The notes under the pieces were generated by a model. It worked only from the letters and a program-made list of their open reading frames with translations. It had not been told where the DNA came from and ran no database searches. Both the position numbers and the translations under genes were made by a program. Below are positions 11,222 to 20,559 of a DNA stretch of 64,000 bases, in pieces (position 1 is the first letter of the stretch; each line of letters starts with the position of its first letter). This stretch comes from Rhodosorus marinus. Taxonomy: Eukaryota; Rhodophyta; Stylonematophyceae; Stylonematales; Stylonemataceae. The stretch spans positions 558,001 through 622,000 of the forward strand of contig JAMWBK010000009.1 of assembly GCA_029953675.1 (NCBI GenBank), given 5' to 3'.

Positions 11222-11423
11222 TGTCAACAAACGGATCCCTTTCTTTAGTCTACCCCTATCCAACTACCATGGTCAGCCTAATTATACCGTTCTTCGACCC
11301 GGCCTGGTACGCCGGCGTCATCCTGCCGTTCCTTATCGTCTATCCCTTAAGCAGAATGTAATTACTCTGCCTACTAATGAGGGGTTGGTTGGTTGATCCC
11401 GCAAACCAACCAAGCGGTTGACA
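11222..11423 (-). repeat. copia 5' LTR
   Basis: About 202 bp, ends TGTCAAC...GTTGACA. It is diverged from the partner LTR by several substitutions and small indels, so the insertion is not recent. Confidence 0.75.
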
Positions 11424-12609
11424 TTTCAACTATGGGTGTGACGTCCTGTACACAGCGTGACAATGGGCGTATTCAGTTGGACAGGTTGTCTGGCGATATA
11501 TATATTTGAAAAACCAATTCTGTGAGATGGCGAAAGGGCTGAAAAGAGGAAAAAACTTTGAGGAAGCTTTGCGCGTCTTTTTCCTCACTAGAAAAACATC
11601 ATTTGCACGAGGAAAAAAAAAAAGAAAAAAAGAGGATACTGATTCGCCTTGATATCAGAACAATGTGTCCTGGTTAGTTATATATAATCCCTTGTCTTTG
11701 AGTGACGTTGAACGCTGCACGCTTTTTTCACAGCTCCTATCAAAAAGAAAGTGGCTGGACGTGCAAACGTTCATGACAACTTGATGGCACTTTCTAAAAA
11801 CGAACAGCAACGGATACAGTCAAAACCAATAATCTCATATATTATTAATAAAATACATTTATTGAGGACAAACTGGCGTCTTGCCCAGGGGGGTATCTTG
11901 TCTAACCTCATCTCCCCCACCCTATTCATTGTATTCATGAAAAATTTTAATGGTCAAAGCCCCCCTTGCAGATCCCGACTATCTCTCCTTAAAATTTCTT
12001 CAACTAAACAAAATCAGCCTATCTGTCCGGCAATATATTCCAAAATATTTCCAAAAAAGCATATTTATTTCCGAAAAAATGTTGGAGGATGGGATCCGAA
12101 ATCAAGTTTTGTTCTTAAAAAATCAAATATTTGTATTGCAGCGCGAACCACTTCAGCAGCGATAAATATTACTATCGTTCATTATAAAAATAGACAGCCT
12201 GTCACACATATTAATTTTGTTTATTCATTATACGATCTAATCCAGTCATTTGGTTGGATAGATAAAATAGAAGTTATTTTAGAAATATTTTGTGCTATGG
12301 TGTTGTTTCAATGGTAAAGTCTTGTTTTAATTTTCGTGAATCGATTATTTAGATGAGCGTTGGGATTTGTTTTTGTTTTCAGAGATTGTATTTTCTTGGA
12401 GAGCGGTGGGGAGCATTCTATCGGTACATAATGGATAGGTGGGAGGAGGGGGAGGGGTTTGGGGGGGAGTGCGTGGAGGTATATACGATTAGATGGTGAC
12501 TGACTAAGAGATACGGAGGGGGGCGGGTGGAGAGGGAAGTACCTTGTGATGAGAGGGTGGGGAATGAGGTAGGGAGGGAGATAGGGGAAGAATTAAGGGA
12601 GAGGAAACG
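11424..12609. other. Intergenic and 5' flank of the zinc-finger gene
   Basis: No gene is seen. A poly-A/G tract lies near 11610-11630 and AT-rich DNA continues to about 12300. From 12400 the plus strand is extremely G-rich up to the next start codon. Confidence 0.5.
12400..12609 (+). promoter_or_regulatory. G-rich 5' flank of the zinc-finger gene
   Basis: The coding strand carries repeated GGGAGG and GGGG runs directly before the ATG at 12610. The same strand bias precedes many other starts in this window, so it may be part of promoter or leader architecture. No TATA box or factor site is claimed. Confidence 0.35.
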
Positions 12610-14280
12610 ATGTCGATTCGGTTGGCTGTGGGAACCATCCCGGATTATGCCTGGGATTGGGTGAATTTCAAGGAGGACCATACTTCGTTTGACCTTGAAA
12701 ACCTCAAGTTGGCAATGGTGTTGAGAGGAAGGAGCAAGGTCGTACCTGCAGGCAACTTGAGTCTGAGCAGCATGGGTGATGGAAATCTCACTTCAGAGCT
12801 GTCAAGTGTCTATGAGCAGTGCAAAGATGAGATACACGGGGATGATCAGCTCGAGGATACATTCAATATGCTGAGCTTTCCGACGCACGTTACCAAGGAC
12901 GCGATTCTGGGGAAACAAACGGATGGGCTCATGTCGTGTTTAGCAAAAAGTTTGGGATTTGAAGTCAAAGAAGAGCGCTTTTTCGTCCAATTCTCTGGAC
13001 AAGGGAGCAATACAATAGTGAGTTGCAAAACGTCATGTGGACATGTCGTTCTGGGTGAAAATGTCATGGAGGCTCTCTGCGAAAATGAGCGTTTTGATGC
13101 CATTGCCTATCACGAGGATAATCCGTATCAAGTATTTAAACCTGCAACTACGCAGGAGTTCTTAACCTGCGAGAGCTGCGGCGTGGCCGGTCGCAGATGC
13201 CCCTGCAAGATACCCGACTTGAGCTTCAACTGCAAGTACGGTTCATCCATGCCTAAGAGTTGGTTCGAAACTCCACGAGACAAGTGGTTGGACTACCGCA
13301 TGGGGTCATTTGCAGTGCTTAATAATTTATCGACTCTGGCAGTGTTCAAGTCAACGCAGGATGCTTACCAAATGAATGTGGCACCGTGGACGCTGTTCTC
13401 GTACATGAAGTATGACATGCTTACGGACCAGAGAGCAGTCGACAATTTAGTAATGGATTATCTCACACAAGTTGTAGCAGCACACTCTCCCTTTAAGGAG
13501 CTGACAGTCTCAGATGGAAGATTTGCTGAGGAAGAATCCTTCCCAAATGACTCGCCTTTGATTGAGGAGGTTCAGGCTGGATCCTATGAGAACCCGTTTG
13601 CTTCCTCCGGCCCCTCAGGAGTTGACGGTATCAGAAAACCCGTGTTGCTGCCTTTCGGGAAGATTATCGTCGGACCTGGGGAGCTCATCCCGGATGAAAC
13701 CAGTGAGGTCTCTGACGACACTGGGTCAGAGCGTTTGGACCAAACAGTGCCCGCCAGACCACAGGTGAGACCGGGCTCTACGTTTTGTTTGAACTGCCCC
13801 CCTCCCCCGCCCTCGAAGGTGCTAACAGTGTTCCTGATTTTGATCCTACGTTTTTAGGCATACGAGAGATGCGGTACACAAGCACCTCCTCGACCTGAGT
13901 GCCACGTATGTGGTGCGACGTTCTCTAGAAAGTACGAAGTTAATCGGCACATAAAAATTGTTCATCAAGCCGTGAAGGAACATGTCTGCCAGATATGCAA
14001 CAGAGCGTTCGCGTTGCGGCAGCATTTGAATTCTCATATTGACGCAGTTCATGAGAAGAAGAGGGATTGCATTTGCAAGATGTGCGGCATGGGCTTCCCG
14101 ACGGAGGCAAAGGTCAACCGCCACGTTCGATGCGTTCACTTAAAAGAGAGAGCCTACAAGTGCAAGGTCTGCAATAAGGATTACTTCCAGCAGAGTGATT
14201 TGTTGAGGCATATGAAGAGAAAGCACAAGCCACTGCTCGACGATCCGACCTTTGAAGTGAACAACCATATACTAGTGTAG
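12610..14280 (+). CDS. C2H2 zinc-finger protein
   Basis: Two exons, 12610-13764 and 13858-14280, with a 93-bp phase-0 intron, encode 525 residues from the ATG at 12610. The C-terminal exon holds four C2H2 fingers in a row. Each has a Cys-X2-Cys pair and a His pair, starting at CHVC, CQIC, CKMC and CKVC and ending in HIKIVH, HIDAVH, HVRCVH and HMKRKH. The N-terminal 385 residues match nothing I recognise. They include a Cys cluster (TCESCGVAGRRCPCK, about residues 188-202) that could bind another zinc ion, and a long acidic Ser/Pro-rich linker before the fingers. Likely a nuclear DNA-binding regulator; targets cannot be read from the sequence. Confidence 0.85.
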
Positions 14281-14652
14281 CTGTTCAACCTGTGTCCTTG
14301 GCGTACTAGGTTGCTGAGCAAAATTTGGCCGAACGATGATTTTTATTTAGTACAGCTTGAATGTAAGCGTAGAATTTCGTTATTGTAAAGAGACTTGGCT
14401 TTTTGATATCCTCATTCACGAACTGTTACGCATTGAGAGCAAGATAGGTGTCTTTCAGTGCACTTGCAAAAAAAAGATCCACCCCGCACTTCCGAAGACA
14501 ATGAGGTCGTTAGCTACGTGCTAACCTCATCGGCGACCGAGATGCCGCAAGGAAAGTGGGATCCCGTCTGAAAACCGCCCCTAAATACGTGGTGTTGTCC
14601 CCAGTTTTTCTCAGCCAGTAAGTCGAAACTTTCTGTAGAAGCTGTGCAGGTC
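14281..14652. other. Convergent 3' spacer
   Basis: A 372-bp gap between the 3' ends of the zinc-finger gene and the second TEX264-like gene. Nothing else is recognised in it. Confidence 0.6.
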
Positions 14653-15297
14653 TCAGCCCGTACCCACTGGAGGTGGTTTCGCACTTTCAACTCCGTCCAG
14701 CATCCACTCTTTTGGTAGATCTGGATCAAGTGGAAGTGCAACCGTAACCATGCCGTCGTGGTAGTACTCAAGTCCTCCAACCACGTTTACACCGCAAATT
14801 CTCTGTCTGTTTCGAACTCTAGGGATGACCCTGTGGCTCATCAGATACCTGCTGATCAGATCGAATGGTTTCAAGGTTGGAACTGGGAAGTCTGCCATGA
14901 CGGCTCTCCCTCCTTTCAGGATCCCCTCTCGAAACCCATCCTCAGCTTGTTGAGTCACTTTCTGATGATCATCATCTCCTCCTTCTTCGGCAACATATCC
15001 AATGGCATATCGCAAGTACGCGTCTTCCCCGTACTTTGCTTTCAACGGACCCGGATCGTCGACGAAAATGCCCACGTATCGAGCATCCTCCCCAGGGTGC
15101 GTTTCCCGAACGTAGTCAAACTCCCTAACAACGTGCTTGAAAACATCGTCAAAATATCGGGCATGTGGCCTGTATCGCACCCGAACGGCGTCGAACGGAA
15201 GCTCTCCAACTCGATAGTTGGGATCGTGAAAGCCCCCAACATACCAATATGAACCGGCGGCGAACGCTATTCCCGATCCCAGAACGAGGCGTGCCAT
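14653..15297 (-). CDS. TEX264-like membrane protein with GyrI-like domain (copy B)
   Basis: A single exon of 214 codons; the first in-frame ATG is at 15297 (upstream in-frame codons lack ATG). A short N-terminal hydrophobic anchor (LVLGSGIAFAAGSYWYVGG) leads into a GyrI-like domain with VRVRYRPHARYFDDVF, ARYVGIFVDDPGPL and AIGYVAEE, the same block order as copy A at 722-1375. The two are distant paralogues, sharing layout rather than close sequence. TEX264 relatives are single-pass membrane proteins with a cytosolic ligand-binding fold. Role here is unknown. The 5' flank is G-rich on the coding strand. Confidence 0.65.
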   Translation of the reverse strand: MARLVLGSGIAFAAGSYWYVGGFHDPNYRVGELPFDAVRVRYRPHARYFDDVFKHVVREFDYVRETHPGEDARYVGIFVDDPGPLKAKYGEDAYLRYAIGYVAEEGGDDDHQKVTQQAEDGFREGILKGGRAVMADFPVPTLKPFDLISRYLMSHRVIPRVRNRQRICGVNVVGGLEYYHDGMVTVALPLDPDLPKEWMLDGVESAKPPPVGTG

Positions 15298-15909
15298 TAT
15301 GGACAACAAAGCAATCCGATCGCACTACAGCCAAAAAAAAAAACAAAACCAACCACCGACAAAATCCGAATCAGCTCCCGATGCCCACCCCGCTCAATGA
15401 TTCTTCGAACTGGATGAAAGCCATACTAAATGGCACTGCGTTTGACCTCCCTTAACCGTCCTCCATCCCCAGCCACCATTCCCTGCCTCGCTCTCCAGGG
15501 TTGCGCAGGAGTGCAAATTTTGCGCACCAAAATGGGCTTGGAAAAACTCATAGCTCGCCGTTGCTAACTACTGTTGGGGAAGTAAACGCGGAGTCCTGAA
15601 AATGCGATGAGCAGGACTACATTCCGTCCTTAAGTCTGAAAAAGCTCTCAATCTCGGGCTTTGTTGGAAAAAAGAGCCGCGTGCTTGCCTACTCCATAAT
15701 TAGTGCGTCCTCTTTAGTTGTTTTCTTGGATCTATCATCTTGCTTGAGTACAAGGCTTGGAACCTCAAGACAAGAAAAAATTAAGTGTTCTACCTCCTCT
15801 GGCCTCTACACGAATCAATTGGGTGGCCCGCTAATAGATGTGATCGGTCTACAATTGAGACGGGTCACGGCATAGTTCACAACCTGTTCCGTTTCTACGA
15901 CGTGGAAGG
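15298..15909. other. Intergenic between TEX264-like and GrpE genes
   Basis: Holds the promoter side of the TEX264-like gene and the 3' side of grpE. It is C-rich on the plus strand close to 15298-15500. No gene is seen. Confidence 0.5.
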
Positions 15910-16997
15910 CTATGACTTATCCTCTGACTCTTCTGAGACGGCCTTCGAAACGCCCACCTCTGCAGCTCTAAGAACGCGGTCGTTAATCATGTAGCCTTTC
16001 TTCGTGATGGAAACTATGATGCCCTCCTTAGTTCCGGGAATCTCGGACTCAAACAGAGCCTGGTGAACGTTCGGATCAAATTCATCTCCCTCTGCAGCAA
16101 ACTCCTTGATCTCGTTGCTTCGAAACACTCGCATCAGTTCTTTTCTCTACGCGTTTCGTAGGGGATCGAAGCAAGGTAATCGAGTTGAGAATCTTCCCAA
16201 GAGAGCAAAGGCCCGGAGATGCACCATACCGTCATTTCAACACCAATGTATAACTCCTTCAGGTATTTGTCTCCTCCTTCCAGCTTCTCAGCTGGGATTG
16301 CACCCAAAGCCCGGTTAAGATTATCCGCCACCTGCAAAATTGTACAGAATTCGTCAGCATTTGGCAAGACTGGTTGCGAAAGGCCTAAACAAAGGTGGCG
16401 TACCTCAAGGAGTGATTTCGCAAACTTCGTTATGCCGTACTGATGCGCGTTTGCGACATCACGCTTTGCAATCATTCTTGTATTTTCCATATCTGCCAAG
16501 TACCTGATTCTCAGATCGTTCAGCTTTCCAATCTCCTCCTCCTTCTGAGCCAATTGAGCTTCCAAATCCGCAACTGTGGAACTGTCTCCAGCGGCCGTGC
16601 CGTCGCTTGCTTGTGCTCCTATCGACAAGATCAGACACTCGTCGTAAACAAATGCTATCTGCGGAGCACCCTTATGATGCCTCCCATCAACTCCACTAGA
16701 TCGCAGAGAAAAAAACTGAAGATCCTTACCGTTTGCTTTCGATGCGCTCGAGTCCTCTAGATCTTCCAGATTTCCGAGATCCTCCTTCGTCTCAGATTCT
16801 TCTTCCGATTTTCCCGCAAACCTCGTAGGAGAAGATCCAAAACTTCTTCTACTCAATTGAACGCTCTCAAAGGAATTAATTCTCGTCCCGCTTCCCAGAC
16901 CGAGGCTTCTACACCCTCCCACGTGGTGCACGGACGTAAATCCTCGATCCAATGCTCGCCAACGTAATCCTCTCATCAAAACGCGTACGGTACTCAT
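15910..16997 (-). CDS. grpE: GrpE nucleotide exchange factor, probably mitochondrial (Mge1)
   Basis: Four exons on the minus strand, 16997-16730, 16618-16404, 16331-16230 and 16146-15910, with introns of 111, 72 and 83 bp, join in phase to give 273 residues. GrpE proteins release ADP from Hsp70/DnaK. The N-terminus is Arg/Ser-rich and lacks acids (MSTVRVLMRGLRWRALDRGF), then RRSFGSSP, as in mitochondrial presequences; a plastid location cannot be excluded. A coiled-coil region (DLEAQLAQKEEEIGKLNDL) leads to the GrpE signature: RYLADMENTR, AKSLLEVADNLNRAL, LKELYIGVEMT and FDPNVHQALF. The C-terminal beta domain ends TKKGYMINDRVLRAAEVGVSK. Length and motif order are normal for the family. Confidence 0.9.
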
Positions 16998-18879
16998 CTT
17001 TCTTACTATCCGCCAAATAAACAATCCCCTAACTAGTCACCTTCAAACCTCAAGCAGCCCGCGAAACAACCTCCCAAGATCTCTCCAATCAATGATCCAC
17101 GTCCTCAAAACTCTTCTAGCTTGGAAAAATCCGTCCCTTATCTTCTTCTCCTTTTAATTCCCTTCCAAAATGTAAAAAAAAAATCAGAGAGTCAGTTCCT
17201 TCACATTAAGTACACAAAGTTTCCATTCGCCTTCCCCCCACCCTCAAACAAGCCCACCCGCCAAATCCCCTCTCCTTCTCCCTAAAGCCATATAAATATC
17301 TCTTCGATCCTCCACAGCAAATTTCGGCTGTCATAGATCAACTCAGGGTTAGCGTTAGCTTTCACGCAAGCAAAAACGCCCCCTTCCGAAAGGAAAACTA
17401 ACCTCTGAGAAACATCTAAAAAATAAGAATCTGTGGACATCCCCGGCTCAATGTCATCTAAATACCCAGTTTTCCTTTTTTTCAATTTTTTAGTTGCTTA
17501 GAAAGCACGACGCTCGATAACATTGGCCAAGACCTGCTGGAAGCAGATTCATATGTGGCCCCTCTGCATTTTTTTCGTGTCTTTCTTGTGTTTAATATTT
17601 CTTTAGTATTTAAAGTTATTATGGCGATTGTTGGATTTCAGGTAACCCGTAGTTAAAAAGTCGAAGGATATTTTGCTCGAGAGGCCCGTTTGATTTGGTG
17701 CTAAAAAAGATAGGGGGCTCATAGCTTTGTCACCACGAAATTATTCATAATATGAAAATAAATAGGGGGTCTATTTTGCTAAATGTGAACGGGGACTACT
17801 CGTGTGGTTGTGGATATGTGCGCCAATCGGTACGATTATCTTTGACATAAGTGTCCATTGGCTGACTAGCCTATTGGCGGGGAAAATAATTGGTGAAACT
17901 TTCTGTAAGTAGAAGATACTGTGGTGTTGATTAGTGAATTAATTTAATATCTATCAGAATATGGGATATTCAACAGAAATAATCCAATAAAGAATGGTTT
18001 TGCATGCCAAATTGGAGGGAAAGTACGATATAAGTACTTGATTGGTTCAAAGGTGTCCATTGAGAAGATTTGCAAGGAAAATGGATGACGTTTCACAATC
18101 GAAGCGCCGGAGATTCGTGTTGAGATCAAAGTCAATGATATTGGACGTATTGGGGATGACGATGAGCATTCTTGTGTAGACGGTTGGAATCCGTCTTCGC
18201 GTTGAAAGCGTTTTGTTTATAGAACTTCTTCATGCGGAGACTCTCTCAATCGAACGCTTCTAATTCGGCTCGCTCGCTCACTCCATTGGTGCTCTATTGT
18301 CTGATGTCGACGATGCTTGGAGAACGTTGTTTGGGAAGTTGTTTTTGTTCGCCGTCCTTACGCAGCACTGTTGAGGCCTCGGGCAGTTCCGAATTTGAGG
18401 CATCAGTGTTACAGGCTAGTGAGGGATTGTCCATCTCCCAAAATAGTTATGTTTTCATCATGTGAATGGTTATTTAGTTGTCCTGAGGTCGTAGAAGCCT
18501 CTTCTTGCTTGGAAAATGCACGAGCAAGGTTTTCCTGCCTGCCCACTGAACTCTGCAAAGTTCACTCCTCGTACTCAGCTCCAGTAGGAAACCATATTTA
18601 AAGGTATCAGATTTCAATATGTCCATTGTCGCGAGTGCAGATAATCTCATAGGCTCACTTTCATCCCCACCTCATTTCGCAAAGTTCGAACAAAGTTGCC
18701 GCGGCCGCGGCAAATAGCATCTGCACCTCCTGCTATTTCCGGGTCCAAATATTTCATGCCACCCATCAGCGCCTAGAAGAGCTTCTTGATCAGGGTCATT
18801 TGACTAAGGATAAATGAGAGCTGGTGCTTTCTGATGCTTCGTGCACTTTTGTCCATAAAGTCCTCCCGTTACTCACGCC
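16998..18879. other. Intergenic, no gene confirmed
   Basis: The first 300 bp are the C-rich (coding-strand G-rich) 5' flank of grpE. AT-rich DNA occupies about 17500-18130. Short ATG-starting frames near 18230-18600 show no family likeness. A perfect 18-bp GC palindrome lies at 18696-18713 (TTGCCGCGGCCGCGGCAA). Confidence 0.45.
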
Positions 18880-19119
18880 TCAAAAATTCTTTCTCTGACC
18901 ATACTTCGCAATGTACTGCCTTTGTAACTCCTCGTGCTCTTTTTCTAACTCAGTTATCCTGTCGGAGAGCACTTTGTTCTCGCCTTCTAATCTCTTCTTC
19001 TTCTCCTTCGTCTGCTGACGAGACCGAGTCGCAGCGTCTCTATTTCTCTTCGCTCTGGCGCTCTTAATGTCCTCAGCATTCGACCTCGTCGGGTCCTCAG
19101 TAGCAATCTCTCCCCCCAT
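18880..19119 (-). CDS. Very small bZIP protein
   Basis: A single exon of 79 codons from the ATG at 19119 to TGA at 18880. The basic region reads RAKRNRDAATRSRQQ with the N-x7-R pattern and AA-xx-SR core of bZIP DNA-binding helices. A leucine zipper follows, with heptad positions occupied by L, N, L, I, L, L (LEGENKVLSDRITELEKEHEEL). Only about 20 residues precede the basic region and nothing follows the zipper, so no activation domain is encoded unless further exons exist. A GTGAGT donor-like sequence lies just after the stop. It may act by dimerising with larger bZIP partners; that is inference. Confidence 0.7.
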   Translation of the reverse strand: MGGEIATEDPTRSNAEDIKSARAKRNRDAATRSRQQTKEKKKRLEGENKVLSDRITELEKEHEELQRQYIAKYGQRKNF

Positions 19120-20180
19120 CAGCTGCCTCCCGCACTCACTCGCACTCAATCCCAGACACCACCCCAAACCAAACCCACCCCCACCCCAAACCTAAAAAAC
19201 ACAAAAAAAAAGTTCAACGGCACACCGCGCGGAGCCAAACCAAATAGTCCCACAAATCCATCATCACACCGTCTTCCCCAAGCCAACCCCTCCTTACAAA
19301 ATGCTCTTCTTCTCTATCCCTCCGCATAAGCACTATTCCCAACTCTCAACCCCAAAACCAAACCACCCAAAAGCCAATATGCCCCTCATCGGCTCCCCAC
19401 AAGAACGAGAACTCGTTTCCCTTCCCTTCCCTTCCCTTCCCTTCCTTCAGCAAAAATGTACACATAAAAAAAAAAATACAAAAGCCAAAAATCGTCCATT
19501 ATGCCCGCCTCCCACTTCCCCACAATATTACTAATTCCAACTTCTTGCTTACCCCTATCTTCCTCTTTTAAAAAACTATAATTCGTTAACCTAATTATCT
19601 TGCCCCCTAAAACTTTTCAATATCCTTGGATTATATTATGAAACAAGAAAGAGTCCACAGTAAAAGGGGGGTATACGGAATTTTTAGAATAGTTATCTAC
19701 CTAAGAGAGGGGGGGGTGGTCAGGATTGTTGTTCACGAAATTTTTCGTAGCAGTCTGTCTTTTTGTTTTGGAGGTTATTATTTCGGCAATTGCTTTTTTC
19801 TTGTCGAGACTGATATGTACGAACATTTTTAACATGATAATTAATTTTAATTGGCTGAATCTCGATGGTAAAAAAGAAGGCTATCGATTTACCTGTATTT
19901 AACTGGATAAAAGGACACCGCTCCGAAATTTAATTAAAGTAATAAATTATCAGAATAACATTTTATTGGCATTTAACTGCCTATATGATTGGTTTGTGGA
20001 TATTTTGTATAGTGGAGTTTTTTAGGGGATTTGACGGATTTATTCAGAAAATTATTTTCATAAGAAATGAGAAGTAGTCTCTATTCTTGAAAAAGCTTGG
20101 AAGTGAGCAGGTTTTAGGACGCGGGAACTGTTCAGGGTTGGTTTGCTGGCGCACTGGGTTGAAGGCGGGGGGGGGGGGGT
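19120..20180. other. Intergenic with simple repeats
   Basis: C-rich 5' flank of the bZIP gene, then a (CCCTT)n microsatellite at about 19418-19447, then AT-rich DNA. A run of about 13 G just before 20180 borders the gypsy element. No gene seen. Confidence 0.5.
19418..19447. repeat. (CCCTT)n microsatellite
   Basis: About six copies of the 5-bp unit in tandem, in the upstream region of the bZIP gene. Confidence 0.75.
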
Positions 20181-20429
20181 TGTGAGAACCTCCCCTGAGA
20201 GCTGTGTAATCCAGGTGCCTGACACTAAAACATAGACGGATTGTCTATGTTTTAGTAACAGGCACCTACTTTTAGCGTAGGAAGTGAATGTTTTAGTGTC
20301 CGCTAGCTTCTACTTTAGTGTCAGGTATGTTTTAGTTTACAGTACCAAGACTATATAAGGCCTAGCTTTGCTAGATCTTGAGACATAGAATTGGGTAAAG
20401 GACGAGTTGGTTCGGGGGGAGTTCTAACA
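20181..20429 (+). repeat. gypsy 5' LTR with an extra palindrome
   Basis: The 249-bp LTR has TATATAAGG at about 20353, a likely TATA box. Several copies of an ATGTTTTAGT motif occur along it. It is about 30 bp longer than its partner because of an inverted duplication at 20213-20267 (25-nt arms with two mismatches, 5-nt spacer). Confidence 0.85.
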
Positions 20430-20559
20430 AAGTGGTCTCATCGCCTACGGAAGAAAGGAAAGGCTGATTTACGAAGAGAGAGAGAGAGAGGAACCAGCTT
20501 CAAAAAAGGAAAACAGAAGAAAAAAAAGCATATACCAGAGCGGGAACATGGCAACTCTC

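Larger units (their letters stand above)
9890..11423 (-). mobile_element. Internally deleted Ty1/copia LTR retrotransposon
   Basis: The element is about 1.5 kb, on the minus strand, bounded by similar repeats at 9890-10099 (3' LTR) and 11222-11423 (5' LTR). Both start TGT and end ACA. A purine tract, GGAAGGGGAG, sits immediately before the 3' LTR on the element strand, and TGGTTTCATCGC, a primer-site-like sequence, directly follows the 5' LTR. The interior keeps part of gag with a zinc knuckle, part of the protease, and then jumps to the last ~35 codons of RNase H. Integrase and reverse transcriptase are missing. A TTTC sequence flanks both ends and may be a remnant target duplication. Confidence 0.8.

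Noticed and set aside
17282-17485. 67-codon minus-strand frame upstream of grpE
   Set aside because: Begins without ATG and lies in the grpE promoter side; nothing recognisable.
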